Shown: positions 1 through 8,576 of the stretch, piece after piece
Position numbering within the stretch: position 1 is the first letter of the stretch
How the letters are laid out: each line of letters begins with the position of its first letter
Assembly: GCF_049116555.1 (NCBI RefSeq)
Contig: NZ_JAGDYT010000025.1
Span: forward strand, 124,001-188,000
DNA from: Maricaulis maris_C
GTDB taxonomy: Bacteria > Pseudomonadota > Alphaproteobacteria > Caulobacterales > Maricaulaceae
Length of the DNA stretch: 64,000 bases
Direction of reading: 5' to 3'
The notes under the pieces: generated by a model
Seen by the model: the letters and a program-made list of their open reading frames with translations, nothing else
What the model was told of the DNA's origin: nothing
Databases searched by the model: none
Program-made: the position numbers and the translations under genes

Positions 1-1036
1 GGTCAGCCGAAAGCCAGACTGGAACCCCATGCGCCATAACACCGGTATCAACCGCGATTGACGCCATCGGCGTCAGCGGCACACCGGCCGAGCCGCGCGG
101 CCCCAGCGTCGGGTCATCCAGATTCTCGCTCTGAAAGAAAACATAGCGCGGATTGACGCCGAACAGTTCGGCTGTGGCGTCAGGGCCATTCTCGTTCAGC
201 CAGGCTTCAATGCCCTGCTTGGACGCGGCATGGGCTTCCAGCTCGCCTCGATTGATCAGCTCGCGGCCGATGGAACGGTAGGGCAGCCCGTTATGGGCCG
301 CGAAAGCCGCGCGTTCTTCATGTCCGTCGGCGAAGACGAGCCGGCCCGAGCCCTGGATCTGCAGAAAGAAAACATCAATAGGCCGGCCCCAGGCAAAGAC
401 CTCGCCGGCATTGCTTTCCTCGATCGTACTGCGGTCCTTGTACTCAACGAGCTGGCCATCACGGACTTCACCGACAATCCGGCGACCGGACAGGCTGTCA
501 TCGAACCGACCCAGATCCACGGTCACGAGATCATCCGGTCGACGACGAAGCGGCTGGGTAAAGCCGGGTTGGCGCGCACGACGCACTTCGACATAGGGCT
601 CGTAATAGCCGGTCATAAGGCCGGTCTGGCGTGTTTCACCGGTCTCCGCCTCGCGGGCGAGCAGGCGCACCGGCGTAAAGACGGCTTCCAGACTGGCTCG
701 GGCAGCGTCCACCCCCTCACGCGTCATGGCGGCGGCTGCACAGGCACCGCGCCAATCCTCAACCCGCCCGGCCCATTCCGCCCGCGGGTTGAGCGCATCA
801 GTGTCGGCGCGACGGTCAAGCCGCTGACAGCTGCGTCGGAAGGCCTGCAGCGCAGGCGCCAGATCCTCCTCTTCCCAACCGCTCAGGTCGGTCCAGAGGA
901 CAGGTTGAAAATCAAGGGTTTCCGGGAGCTCAACGACCGGAACGTCCGGTTCGGGCTCGGGGTCCGGTGTCGTGGGCTGGCAGGCTGCCAGCAATACGAC
1001 ACCGATCAGGCCGAGACGATCAAACCGCCGCAACAC
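1..1036 (-). CDS. mltA: Membrane-bound lytic murein transglycosylase A (MltA), C-terminus cut by window edge
   Basis: Lytic transglycosylase that cleaves peptidoglycan glycan strands at the outer-membrane face. The minus-strand frame stays open from a GTG (1036) or TTG (1033) start to the window edge, about 345 codons. It begins with a lipoprotein signal ending in the lipobox LLAAC. Further on it reads AHNGLPYRSIGRELINRGEL, NPRYVFFQ and GPRGSAGVPLTPMASIAVD, which match the conserved MltA double-psi barrel and 3D domain. It overlaps the 3' end of the upstream Tim44-like gene by 17 bases, so the two are probably co-transcribed. The non-ATG start and the missing last residues are the uncertainties; the family call is secure. 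Confidence 0.88.
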   Translation of the reverse strand, partial: MLRRFDRLGLIGVVLLAACQPTTPDPEPEPDVPVVELPETLDFQPVLWTDLSGWEEEDLAPALQAFRRSCQRLDRRADTDALNPRAEWAGRVEDWRGACAAAAMTREGVDAARASLEAVFTPVRLLAREAETGETRQTGLMTGYYEPYVEVRRARQPGFTQPLRRRPDDLVTVDLGRFDDSLSGRRIVGEVRDGQLVEYKDRSTIEESNAGEVFAWGRPIDVFFLQIQGSGRLVFADGHEERAAFAAHNGLPYRSIGRELINRGELEAHAASKQGIEAWLNENGPDATAELFGVNPRYVFFQSENLDDPTLGPRGSAGVPLTPMASIAVDTGVMAHGVPVWLSAD

Positions 1037-1640
1037 GGGTCAGTACCCAATTGGGATTGCCGGTATCGGTGCGACGTTCGAACACCCAGTCTTCAGTGAC
1101 AGTCGAGAGATGGCCCAGATCACCCGCAATGACGGCCTCGTCAGCATCCCTGGTTTCCGTCGCGATCTCGGCCACGAAGCGCACCTTGATGCGCGCAGTC
1201 TCACTCTCGAGACTGGCCTCGGTGATTTCGGCAGAACGAATGCGCTCGATCTCGGTCCGTACCGTCTCACCACGATCCGCCCGCTGGTCGATCGCAGTCG
1301 TGTATCGATCGAGAACCTTGGCGGCCAGGAGCGGCTCAAGGGTCTTGCGGTCACCCGCGGAAAAGGCCTCGACAATCATCGTATAAGCGCTGCGTGCGCC
1401 GTCGACGAAAGCGTTCGGGTCAAAGCGCGTGTCAGCCGCTGCGATGGCTTCCAGCCCCGCAGCTGCCGGCCCTTCAAAGGCGGGGCGCAGTCCCGGCGTT
1501 CGGCCGGCATCGCCGGTCTTTGCCACTTCCTCCGGAGGCGTCGGAGCCTCCATGTGACCTTCCCGGCGCCCCAGAACCGTATAGAGACGATAAGCGAAGA
1601 AGATCGCGACCACACCGCTGAGAAGTGTCCAGATATCCAT
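1020..1640 (-). CDS. Tim44/TimA-like membrane-anchored protein
   Basis: Predicted 206-residue protein. It starts MDIWTLLSGVVAIFFAYRLY, a single N-terminal membrane helix of the kind seen in bacterial Tim44-like proteins. A low-complexity linker follows to about residue 60, then a Tim44-like domain (FDPNAFVDGARSAYTMIVEAF near 70-95; KVRFVAEIATE; DWVFERRTDTGNPNWVLTRV at the end). In mitochondria Tim44 tethers Hsp70 to the import channel; the bacterial proteins are inner-membrane proteins of unclear role. I chose the ATG at 1640 rather than an upstream in-frame start because the membrane helix begins there. It is divergent from secB, with about 210 bases between the starts, and overlaps mltA downstream. 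Confidence 0.82.
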   Translation of the reverse strand: MDIWTLLSGVVAIFFAYRLYTVLGRREGHMEAPTPPEEVAKTGDAGRTPGLRPAFEGPAAAGLEAIAAADTRFDPNAFVDGARSAYTMIVEAFSAGDRKTLEPLLAAKVLDRYTTAIDQRADRGETVRTEIERIRSAEITEASLESETARIKVRFVAEIATETRDADEAVIAGDLGHLSTVTEDWVFERRTDTGNPNWVLTRVAAV

Positions 1641-1853
1641 ACGGCCCGCTACACCTTTGCTGCGCTGACAAGCCCGGGCGCCACGCGCCAAAGCCTCGTT
1701 CCTTTCCTTGATATAGGCCCTATTTGCCCGGTCGTCAGCCTCTTCGCTGTGGTCTTGCCAGCTTGCCGCTGGACTGTGGCCATGCTAACGGGCGCGCTCT
1801 CATTGACCCGGCCGCCCACGGCCAGCCGTTTACAGACCCATCCGGGGAGTTCC

Positions 1854-2378
1854 ATGACCGACGCACCCAACATGCCCGCCGACGACGCGGCCGCCCAACA
1901 GCCGCAGCTGCGCGTCCTTGCGCAATACGTGAAGGACCTCTCCTTCGAAAATCCGGGCGCTCCCGACACCCTGCGTCCAGGCCAGGCAACCCCGGCGATT
2001 GATCTGGGCATCGATGTCCAGGCTCGCGCGGTTGGCGAAGACACCTATGAAGTTGTTCTGACCGTGAATGCCAAGGCAAGCCGTGAGGAGACCGTGGTCT
2101 TCATCGCCGAGCTCGCCTATGCCGGCCTCTTCCAGCTCGCCAATGTGCAGGATGCCGAGCGCGAGCCCTTCTTGCTGATCGAATGTCCGCGCCTGATCTT
2201 CCCGTTTGCGCGCCGCGTGCTCGGCGACACCACGCGTGACGGCAATTTCCCGCCCCTCATGCTGGATCCGGTCGATTTTGCGGGCCTGTACCGCGCCCAG
2301 CTGGCCAAGCGTGCTGCCGCTGTTCCGGGTTCGGAAGGCAATAGCAATGGCAATGGCGATCCGGCCGCCGCAAACTAG
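1854..2378 (+). CDS. secB: Protein-export chaperone SecB
   Basis: Cytosolic chaperone that keeps preproteins unfolded and delivers them to SecA. The 174-residue product carries the family signature LAQYVKDLSFENPGAPD near residues 20-40, followed by the SecB core (VVLTVNAKA; ELAYAGLFQLANV; LIECPRLIFPFARRV; NFPPLMLDPVDFAGLY) and an Asn/Gly-rich acidic tail. The ATG at 1854 follows a GGGGAG ribosome-binding site about 6 bases upstream. The reading frame is open further upstream, but that stretch has no conserved content. Single gene, divergent from the Tim44-like gene and convergent with dnaQ. Confidence 0.95.
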   Translation: MTDAPNMPADDAAAQQPQLRVLAQYVKDLSFENPGAPDTLRPGQATPAIDLGIDVQARAVGEDTYEVVLTVNAKASREETVVFIAELAYAGLFQLANVQDAEREPFLLIECPRLIFPFARRVLGDTTRDGNFPPLMLDPVDFAGLYRAQLAKRAAAVPGSEGNSNGNGDPAAAN

Positions 2379-2399
2379 GACTGACCGATCCGTACGGTC

Positions 2400-3092
2400 C
2401 TATTGAAACGAGAGTTTCTTCCAGAGCGCGTCATCGCCCATCTCGTCAACAAAGGCGTCATGGGCGGCGCGCTCTGACTCTGTCTGGCCCCGGTTCAACG
2501 CAATTGGACGCGGCGACCGGGTGGGGAATTCGACCGCATTACTGGTCGCTGAACCCTTGCCGCTGAGATCCAGCGCCCGCGTCCGCCCCCCCATGAGCTC
2601 GAGATAAACTTCTGCCAGAAGCAGGGAGTCGATCAGCGCACCGTGCTTGTCACGCGTGTCGAGCGAGATATCGAAACGCTTGCAGAGCGCGTCCAGCGAG
2701 ACGTAGGAGCCGGGGAATTTCGCCCGGGCGATCCGGGCCGTGTCCTTGAACCGGTCATCGGCGTAGATATCCATCCCCAGGCGCGCCAGCTCCATATTGA
2801 TGAACCCGCGGTCAAACGGCGCATTGTGGGCAACCAGGGTTGCATCACCGACGAAGGCCACAAAATCCGGCCCGACCTCATCGAACAACGGCTTGTCGGA
2901 CAGGAATTCCGTGGTCAGTCCGGTAATGTCGACCACTTCCTTGGGCACGGAACGCTGCGGATTCACATAGGCGTGGAACGTCTTCCCGGTAGGGATATAG
3001 TCGATCACCTCGACCGCGCCCAATTCGGTGATGCGATCACCGGTATTGGGATCAAGCCCGGTGGTTTCGGTATCGAAGACTATTTCGCGCAT
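2400..3092 (-). CDS. dnaQ: DNA polymerase III subunit epsilon (proofreading 3'-5' exonuclease)
   Basis: Proofreading subunit of the replicative polymerase. The three exonuclease motifs are visible: IVFDTETTGLDP (Exo I, catalytic Asp and Glu), AHNAPFDRGFINMEL (Exo II) and HGALIDSLLLAEVY (Exo III with the His-x5-Asp pattern). The C-terminus (WKKLSFQ) resembles the polymerase-binding tail. I start at the ATG at 3092 (MREIVFD), where family members begin. An ATG at 3122 overlaps the coaE stop (TGATG) and would add ten residues through translational coupling; it cannot be ruled out. Last gene of the minus-strand chain ppsR-maf-aroE-coaE-dnaQ. Confidence 0.93.
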   Translation of the reverse strand: MREIVFDTETTGLDPNTGDRITELGAVEVIDYIPTGKTFHAYVNPQRSVPKEVVDITGLTTEFLSDKPLFDEVGPDFVAFVGDATLVAHNAPFDRGFINMELARLGMDIYADDRFKDTARIARAKFPGSYVSLDALCKRFDISLDTRDKHGALIDSLLLAEVYLELMGGRTRALDLSGKGSATSNAVEFPTRSPRPIALNRGQTESERAAHDAFVDEMGDDALWKKLSFQ

Positions 3093-3121
3093 TCCGGCCG
3101 CCCCGCCTGAGTTTGCTGCCA

Positions 3122-3730
3122 TCAAGAACTGGCTTTGGTCGCTCGGGCTTTCAGTGCCTTAACGATTTCAGCCACTTGTTGCCTCGCATCGGGAATTCCG
3201 CCCGACGTCTCAACACTATAATCCGCCCGTTCCAGCTTGATCGAATCGTCCAGCTGTCGCGCGATTATGGCGTTCAGCTTGGCCTCGGTCATGCCCGGTC
3301 GCTGCATCACGCGCGCGCGTCTCACCGCCTCGGGTGCATGAACGACAATCACCGCATCGACCCGCTTCTCGCCGCCAGTTTCAAACAGGAGAGGCACGTC
3401 AAACACCAATATGTCATGCCCCGAGGCCGTTTCATCGGCGATAAAGGCCTCCCGCGCCGCGCTGACAAGCGGGTGCACGATCTCTTCGAGAAGCTCGAAC
3501 CCGTCCGGATCCGCCTTCAGGGCCTCGGACAAGCGGCCACGATCAATCGCGCCATCAACAACAACCCCCGGAAAGGCCCGCCCGACCGGTTCGACAGCAG
3601 CTCCGCCGGGCGCATACAACGCATGAACAGCAGCATCGGAGTCAAAGACCGGAAGACCGGCCTCTCGCAGCAATTGCGCGGTGGCGGATTTGCCCATCCC
3701 AATGGAACCGGTGAGGCCGATACGCAGCAT
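3122..3730 (-). CDS. coaE: Dephospho-CoA kinase
   Basis: Phosphorylates the 3'-hydroxyl of dephospho-CoA, the last step of coenzyme A synthesis. The 202-residue protein has the P-loop GLTGSIGMGKS at its N-terminus, FDSDAAVHALY in the substrate region, and LVFDVPLLFETGGEKRVDAVIVV with the Walker-B-like strand in the middle, as expected for CoaE. The ATG at 3730 overlaps the aroE stop codon by one base (TGATG); a GTG one codon upstream is possible. The stop likewise overlaps a potential dnaQ start, so the genes look translationally coupled. Confidence 0.93.
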   Translation of the reverse strand: MLRIGLTGSIGMGKSATAQLLREAGLPVFDSDAAVHALYAPGGAAVEPVGRAFPGVVVDGAIDRGRLSEALKADPDGFELLEEIVHPLVSAAREAFIADETASGHDILVFDVPLLFETGGEKRVDAVIVVHAPEAVRRARVMQRPGMTEAKLNAIIARQLDDSIKLERADYSVETSGGIPDARQQVAEIVKALKARATKASS

Positions 3731-4572
3731 CACGACGGCTCCAGATGCCGGATGAGTTGTCCGCGCAGATCCGGCAATTGCGGCACCGGCTGGCCATAGA
3801 AGGCCTGAAAACTCGGCCGGGCCTGGCCAATCAGCATGTCGAGTCCGTCAATCGCGGTCAGACCGCGTTCCGCAGCGCCGGCCAGAAAGCCTGTCTTCAA
3901 AGGCGTATAGACACTGTCAAAGACAACGCTACCCGGGCTGACCCGGTCCCAGTCGAGAGACAATTCATTGCGCCCCTTGAGGCCAAGCGACGTCGCGTTG
4001 ACGATCAAGGTGCGATCAGAAAGCACATCATTGCGCGCCTCCCAGGGAATGAGGCTGGCACCAGGCGCAAGGTCGCGCGCCAATCCCTCGGCCCGCGGCA
4101 GATTGCGATTGCAAATGGCCAGGTCTGAGACCCCGACTGTCAGGAGTGCATAGACGAGGGCGCGGGCAGCCCCACCGGCGCCGACAACCAGCACTTTGGC
4201 TTTGTCATAATTGATATTTGCGGGTTCCAAAGCGTAGAGAAAGCCGGCGATATCCGTGTTGTCCGCGTGGATTTTGCCGCCGCTCATTGTCAGGAGGTTC
4301 GCCGCGCCGACGGCCCGGGCTGCCGCGGCGGCACTATCGGCCAGATCCAGAGCCGCTTCCTTGTGCGGCAAGGTCACATTCAGCCCGACACAGCCAGCAC
4401 TTGCCAGACCCGATACGGCTCGGTCGAAATGCTCCGGCGCGATTGGAAAAGGGACGTATTGCGCATCCAGGCCGGCAGCATCGATCCAGAGTCCCATCAG
4501 GATGGGGGAAAGGGAATGGCTGACCGGATCACCGGTTACGCCAGCAAGCCGGGCGGCGCCGGTGGTGATCAT
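3730..4572 (-). CDS. aroE: Shikimate dehydrogenase (NADP+)
   Basis: Reduces 3-dehydroshikimate to shikimate in aromatic amino acid synthesis. The 280-residue protein has VTGDPVSHSLSP (substrate-binding Ser pair) near residue 13, NVTLPHKEAALDLAD with the catalytic Lys near 66, NTDIAG near 105, and the dinucleotide-binding glycine motif GAGGAARALVYALL near 130. The ATGA at the start overlaps the maf stop by four bases, and the end overlaps coaE, placing it inside the chain running away from the origin. Confidence 0.95.
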   Translation of the reverse strand: MITTGAARLAGVTGDPVSHSLSPILMGLWIDAAGLDAQYVPFPIAPEHFDRAVSGLASAGCVGLNVTLPHKEAALDLADSAAAAARAVGAANLLTMSGGKIHADNTDIAGFLYALEPANINYDKAKVLVVGAGGAARALVYALLTVGVSDLAICNRNLPRAEGLARDLAPGASLIPWEARNDVLSDRTLIVNATSLGLKGRNELSLDWDRVSPGSVVFDSVYTPLKTGFLAGAAERGLTAIDGLDMLIGQARPSFQAFYGQPVPQLPDLRGQLIRHLEPS

Positions 4573-5159
4573 CGAGCCAAGACCCCTTCATCACGCAGCA
4601 CCTTTGTCAGGGGCAGAAGCGGTAAACCAAGAATGGCGTAATAATCACCCTCAACGCGTTCAAACAATTGCGCACCGAGACCTTCATAAGCATAGGCACC
4701 CACGCTCTTGGTCAGGGCATCGCCTGCTTCGGCCAGATAGTGCGCCAGGAATTCATCCGAAAAATCGCGGACATGGATGGTTGATGTCTGCTGGTGCGTC
4801 CAGACAGGCTTGCCATCGCACAGCAAGGCTAGGCCTGAATGAAGACAATGAGGTCGACCCCGCATGCGACGCAAACGATCCGGCGCCAGCGCTGCATCGG
4901 GAAGCTTGTCCAGGAGCTCGCCGTCAAGCTCCATGGTCTGATCGGCGCCGAGAACCAGACCGTCAGGATGGGCCAGCGAAACCGGCCGGGCTTTCGCCTC
5001 CGCCAGGCAAAGCGCCATATCGCGCGGGGACAAGTCGGATCGTTCGGCCTTGATCACACTCTCATCCACATCTGACTTGATAATGGAAAAGGGGATATGG
5101 GCCTGCGAGAGTATATCGGCGCGGATCTGGCTGCCGGACGCGAGAATGAAGCGGGTCAT
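4569..5159 (-). CDS. maf: Maf-family nucleotide pyrophosphatase
   Basis: Maf proteins hydrolyse non-canonical or modified nucleoside triphosphates and have been linked to division arrest. The 196-residue protein starts with the family N-terminus FILASGSQIRADIL and has LGADQTMELDGELLDKLPD, the conserved catalytic Asp region, in the middle. EGDYYAILGLPLLPL near the C-terminus is also typical. It overlaps ppsR upstream (ATGA) and aroE downstream (ATGA). The exact nucleotide specificity (YhdE- or YceF-like) cannot be read from the sequence. Confidence 0.92.
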   Translation of the reverse strand: MTRFILASGSQIRADILSQAHIPFSIIKSDVDESVIKAERSDLSPRDMALCLAEAKARPVSLAHPDGLVLGADQTMELDGELLDKLPDAALAPDRLRRMRGRPHCLHSGLALLCDGKPVWTHQQTSTIHVRDFSDEFLAHYLAEAGDALTKSVGAYAYEGLGAQLFERVEGDYYAILGLPLLPLTKVLRDEGVLAR

Positions 5160-5995
5160 GCCGTCATGTTCCGCTTTTCCATCAGAAGATTGATGATCTT
5201 CGCAGCCGTTTCCTCGATCGAGCGTCGCGTGACGTCAATCGTCGGCCATTTGTGTTTTGCATACAGACGCTTGGCGTAGAGGATTTCTTCGCGAACAGCG
5301 AAATCATCAATGTAATTGGTGTCGCGGTCCTCATTCAGGCTGAGCAGGCGATTGCGACGGATCTGGACAATCCGCTCCGGCGAAGCGGACAGGCCAACAA
5401 CCAGCGGATTGCGCAGATTGAAGATGTCGGGCGGCAGCGGCACTCCCTTGACCAAGGGGATGTTGGCTGCGCGATAGCCGCGATGGGCGAGATAGACGCT
5501 GGTCGGTGTCTTTGATGTGCGGCTGACGCCCAGAAGCACGATGTCGGCTCCCTCAAAATCATCACCCTGGCCATCATCATGAGCCATCGCGTAATTCAGG
5601 GCATCAATCCGGCGATAATAGTCGGCGTCCAGGGAGCGCTGGGCACCGGCACGGCTGGCGACCGGGCGTCCGAGATAAGAGCTCAATGTCGCCAGCATGG
5701 GATCCAGGATCGCGATCGCCGGTACGCCAAGCTCGACACACCGGGTCTCCAGCTCACGGCGCAGATCAGCATTGACGATCGTGTACATGACAACACCGGG
5801 ATAGGCCGCTACCTCGTCGAGAACCCGATCGAGCTGCCTGGACGAACGCACCAATGCGTAGAGATGTTCGAGCGGACTCGTTCCTTCGAACTGGGCAACC
5901 GAGGCCCGCATGACTTCCATCAGCGTTTCGCCTGTGGAGTCGGAAACCATGTGAATATGGAAACAGGTGTCGAAGGGAGAATTCAGGGGGGGCAT
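5156..5995 (-). CDS. ppsR: PEP synthase regulatory protein / DUF299 bifunctional kinase-pyrophosphorylase
   Basis: Family members phosphorylate and dephosphorylate PEP synthase or pyruvate phosphate dikinase. Visible are the conserved N-terminal HMVSDSTGETL motif, the central P-loop-like GVSRTSKTPTSVYLA and the C-terminal RSIEETAAKIINLL. I start at the ATG at 5995, which has GGTGA about 8 bases upstream; a TTG at 6025 would add ten residues. It is the first gene left of the origin-like gap and diverges from hemE. I recall the orthologue flanking the Caulobacter origin under the name RP001. Confidence 0.92.
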   Translation of the reverse strand: MPPLNSPFDTCFHIHMVSDSTGETLMEVMRASVAQFEGTSPLEHLYALVRSSRQLDRVLDEVAAYPGVVMYTIVNADLRRELETRCVELGVPAIAILDPMLATLSSYLGRPVASRAGAQRSLDADYYRRIDALNYAMAHDDGQGDDFEGADIVLLGVSRTSKTPTSVYLAHRGYRAANIPLVKGVPLPPDIFNLRNPLVVGLSASPERIVQIRRNRLLSLNEDRDTNYIDDFAVREEILYAKRLYAKHKWPTIDVTRRSIEETAAKIINLLMEKRNMTA

Positions 5996-6025
5996 GAGGC
6001 CGGTCACCGGGTTCGCGTTTACCAA

Positions 6026-6440
6026 TTGTTAATAAGTTGGGCTGTTTTCCCCAGCGCCGCAATCGGCAGCGACAAGCTGTGAGTAGTACCCGGTCTTACC
6101 ATGAACAACCCACAGCCCTGTCCACAGTCTCCGTGAGCGTGGAAATGGCTGTGGATCATCCGAGAGGAGATCGACGGGACATGATCGTTTTTCCACTGTC
6201 ATTCCACATTCGTGATAACTCTCATCTTCCTGGAAGATATCACTGATTCCGATTATGCCCATCCAGCTACCTGCAGGCTTGTGGATGGATAACTCGCGTG
6301 CCGGATAACCGGAAAAGCGGGTAGAACCGCATTCATCCACGTCTTCCACGCCCCAACAATCTTCTACAATCAATATATTCTTTTTAGAGAGATGAAGGCG
6401 ACAGATTGATCCGTTGAGAAGAGATGCCTAAGCAGGGCGG
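6026..6440. other. Probable chromosomal replication origin (oriC) between ppsR and hemE
   Basis: A 415-base gap, visibly more AT-rich than the surrounding genes, separates the two divergent gene sets. It contains TGTGGATCA (6150-6158; reverse TGATCCACA, which I recall as the Caulobacter G-type DnaA box) and weaker box-like sequences CTGTCCACA (6118-6126), TGTGGATGG (6280-6288), TCATCCACG (6333-6341) and CTTCCACG just after it. It also has a GANTC adenine-methylation site (GATTC, 6245-6249), an IHF-like sequence (6368-6380, one mismatch) and an AT-rich stretch at about 6355-6390 that could unwind. I see no convincing CtrA site (TTAA-N7-TTAA). The call is inference from gene order plus these motifs. 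Confidence 0.8.
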
Positions 6441-7478
6441 ATGAATGACATGATTGAAAAACCACTCCTTCGCGTACTCGCCGGTGAAACCGTCAGCCCG
6501 CCACCTGTCTGGCTCATGCGCCAGGCTGGCCGGTATCTCGCTGAATATCGGGAAGTTCGCTCTCGGGCGAAGAACTTCATCGATTTCTGTTTCTCTCCGG
6601 ATCTGGCAGCAGAAGTGACTCTGCAGCCTATCCGCCGGTTCGGTTTCGATGCAGCGATCCTCTTTGCCGACATCCTGCTGGTACCGATCGCGCTGGGTCG
6701 GAAAGTCTGGTTCGTGACCGGTGAAGGTCCGAAGCTCGAACCCTTCAACGTGCTCGACTACGAAACGCTCACTCTCAATCAGACCGAAGCCGTGCTCTCT
6801 CCGATCGGTGAGACGCTCAAACAGGTTGTGCCGCAGCTTCCTGGCCAGACCACCATGATCGGTTTTGCGGGCTCCCCCTGGACCGTCGCGACCTATATGG
6901 TCGAGGGCGGCGGGTCGAAGGACCGGTTCAAGACCCGTGTCGCTGCCTGGGAGCATCCCGAAGCCTTTGACGGCATGATGGACCGGATTGCCGATGTTAC
7001 CGCGGAATACCTGGTCATGCAGGCGCGGTGCGGGGCCGAAGTCCTCAAACTCTTCGACAGCTGGGCTGAAGGTCTGCCTGAACCTCTGTTCGAGCGTGTT
7101 ATCATCCGACCGACCCGGCGTATCATTGATGCGGTGCGCGCCGCGGGAGTAGATGTTCCCATCATCGGCTTTCCGCGCGGCGCCGGGACGCTCTATCCCC
7201 GCTATGCCCGGGAAACCGGAGTAACGGCGATAGCGGTCGATACGGGTGTTGACCCGGCGTGGATCCAGTCCGTTCTTCCCGAGGGCATGCCGGTCCAGGG
7301 TCATCTTGATCCGGCCGCATTGCGCGCCGGCGGAGCCGCTTTGAACAGTGAGGTCGATCGCTTGCTGGATAGTTGGGTCGGTCGGCCCCATATCTTCAAT
7401 CTCGGCCATGGCATCACACCGGATGTGCCCGTTGCCCATGTTGAACAATTGCTGGCGCGAATCCGCAACCGCGCCTGA
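6441..7478 (+). CDS. hemE: Uroporphyrinogen decarboxylase
   Basis: Decarboxylates uroporphyrinogen III to coproporphyrinogen III in heme synthesis. The 345-residue protein has the N-terminal signature PPVWLMRQAGRYLAEYREVR and, further on, AAILFADILLVPIALG, the conserved GFAGSPWTVATYM, and C-terminal FNLGHGITPDVPVAHVEQLL. The start at 6441 (ATGAATGACATG) follows GCAGGGCGG. First gene to the right of the origin-like gap and head of the hemE-hemH-hemJ run. Confidence 0.97.
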   Translation: MNDMIEKPLLRVLAGETVSPPPVWLMRQAGRYLAEYREVRSRAKNFIDFCFSPDLAAEVTLQPIRRFGFDAAILFADILLVPIALGRKVWFVTGEGPKLEPFNVLDYETLTLNQTEAVLSPIGETLKQVVPQLPGQTTMIGFAGSPWTVATYMVEGGGSKDRFKTRVAAWEHPEAFDGMMDRIADVTAEYLVMQARCGAEVLKLFDSWAEGLPEPLFERVIIRPTRRIIDAVRAAGVDVPIIGFPRGAGTLYPRYARETGVTAIAVDTGVDPAWIQSVLPEGMPVQGHLDPAALRAGGAALNSEVDRLLDSWVGRPHIFNLGHGITPDVPVAHVEQLLARIRNRA

Positions 7479-7503
7479 TCTGCCTGAGCTGAAGGAGCCA
7501 AGG

Positions 7504-8544
7504 GTGAGTGAAGCGCGCAAGAAACTGGCAGTTGTCCTCTTCAATCTCGGCGGACCGGACGGACCGGAATCGGTGCGCCCCTTCTTGCGCAATCTGTTTC
7601 GGGATCCAGCCATTATCCAGGCTCCCGGCCTGATCCGCGAAGCGCTGGCCCTGTTCATTTCGACGGTTCGGACCAAGGAAGCCCAGGCGAATTATGCCAA
7701 GATGGGCGGCGGCTCCCCGCTTTTGCCCGCAACCATCCGTCAGGCCAATGCGCTGGCTGATAGCCTGGCACCCCAATGGCCCGATTTTGACGTGCGGGTC
7801 TGGCCGGCGATGCGCTACTGGCATCCGTTTACCGAGGATGTTGCTGATGAGGTGAAAGCTTGGGAGCCGGATGAGACGGTGCTCCTGCCGCTCTACCCAC
7901 ATTTCTCGACCACGACGACGGGTTCTTCACTGGGGGCCTGGCGCAAGGCGGGCGGGCCGGAAACCCGAGCCTTGTGCTGCTATCCGACCGAGGCCGCCTT
8001 TATCGATGCGCATGCGGCGCTGATCCGCAAAACCTGGGAGAAATCAGGTCGACCGGAGAATGCGCGCCTGCTTTTTTCCGCTCATGGCCTGCCCAAGAAA
8101 ATCATTGATGCCGGCGACCCTTATCAGTGGCAGGTCGAGCAGACTGTGGCGGCGGTGATGAAACAATTGCCGGACTTTCCGGACCACCAGATTTGTTATC
8201 AGAGCCGGGTGGGCCCGCTGGAGTGGATTGGCCCGTCAACCGAGGATGCGATCGAGAAGGCTGCCAAGGACGGTAAATCCATTCTTCTGACGCCGATCGC
8301 CTTTGTGTCCGAGCATATCGAAACGCTGGTGGAGCTGGATGAGGAATATGCGGAAATCGCGGAAGAACTGGGGATCGAAACCTATGTGCGCGTTCCCGCA
8401 TTGGGCAATGACCCGGTCTTCATAGAAGGCCTGGCCAGCATGGTCGGGCAGGCATTGAATGGCCCGGCCGGGCTGCGATCCGAGGCCGGAGAGCGAATTT
8501 GTCCAGCTGACTGTTCAGCCTGTCCGTGCAAGTCTGCAGCCTGA
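7504..8544 (+). CDS. hemH: Ferrochelatase with probable [2Fe-2S] cluster
   Basis: Inserts Fe2+ into protoporphyrin IX, the last step of protoheme synthesis. The GTG start at 7504 has an AAGGAG ribosome-binding site 6 bases upstream and opens VSEARKKLAVVLFNLGGPDG. Family motifs include YPHFSTTTTGSS and LFSAHGLPKKIIDAGDPY (catalytic His), and FVSEHIETLVELDEEY with the catalytic Glu. The 346-residue product ends in four clustered cysteines (about C333, C337, C340, C342), as in Caulobacter ferrochelatase, which is known to carry a [2Fe-2S] cluster. It lies 25 bases after hemE, so the two are likely one transcript. Confidence 0.95.
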   Translation: MSEARKKLAVVLFNLGGPDGPESVRPFLRNLFRDPAIIQAPGLIREALALFISTVRTKEAQANYAKMGGGSPLLPATIRQANALADSLAPQWPDFDVRVWPAMRYWHPFTEDVADEVKAWEPDETVLLPLYPHFSTTTTGSSLGAWRKAGGPETRALCCYPTEAAFIDAHAALIRKTWEKSGRPENARLLFSAHGLPKKIIDAGDPYQWQVEQTVAAVMKQLPDFPDHQICYQSRVGPLEWIGPSTEDAIEKAAKDGKSILLTPIAFVSEHIETLVELDEEYAEIAEELGIETYVRVPALGNDPVFIEGLASMVGQALNGPAGLRSEAGERICPADCSACPCKSAA

Positions 8545-8576
8545 TCTGATCAATTCGGGCCAGGACCGAGTACGCC

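Noticed and set aside
230..1099. Long plus-strand frame of 289 codons
   Set aside because: It is antisense to the minus-strand MltA gene, whose lipobox and conserved motifs are unmistakable.
972..1853. Upstream extension of the SecB frame
   Set aside because: The frame is open but antisense to the Tim44-like gene; the real start with a good ribosome-binding site is at 1854.
6029..6043. TTAA near the ppsR start as a CtrA site
   Set aside because: Only one TTAA is present; no second TTAA follows at the required seven-base spacing.
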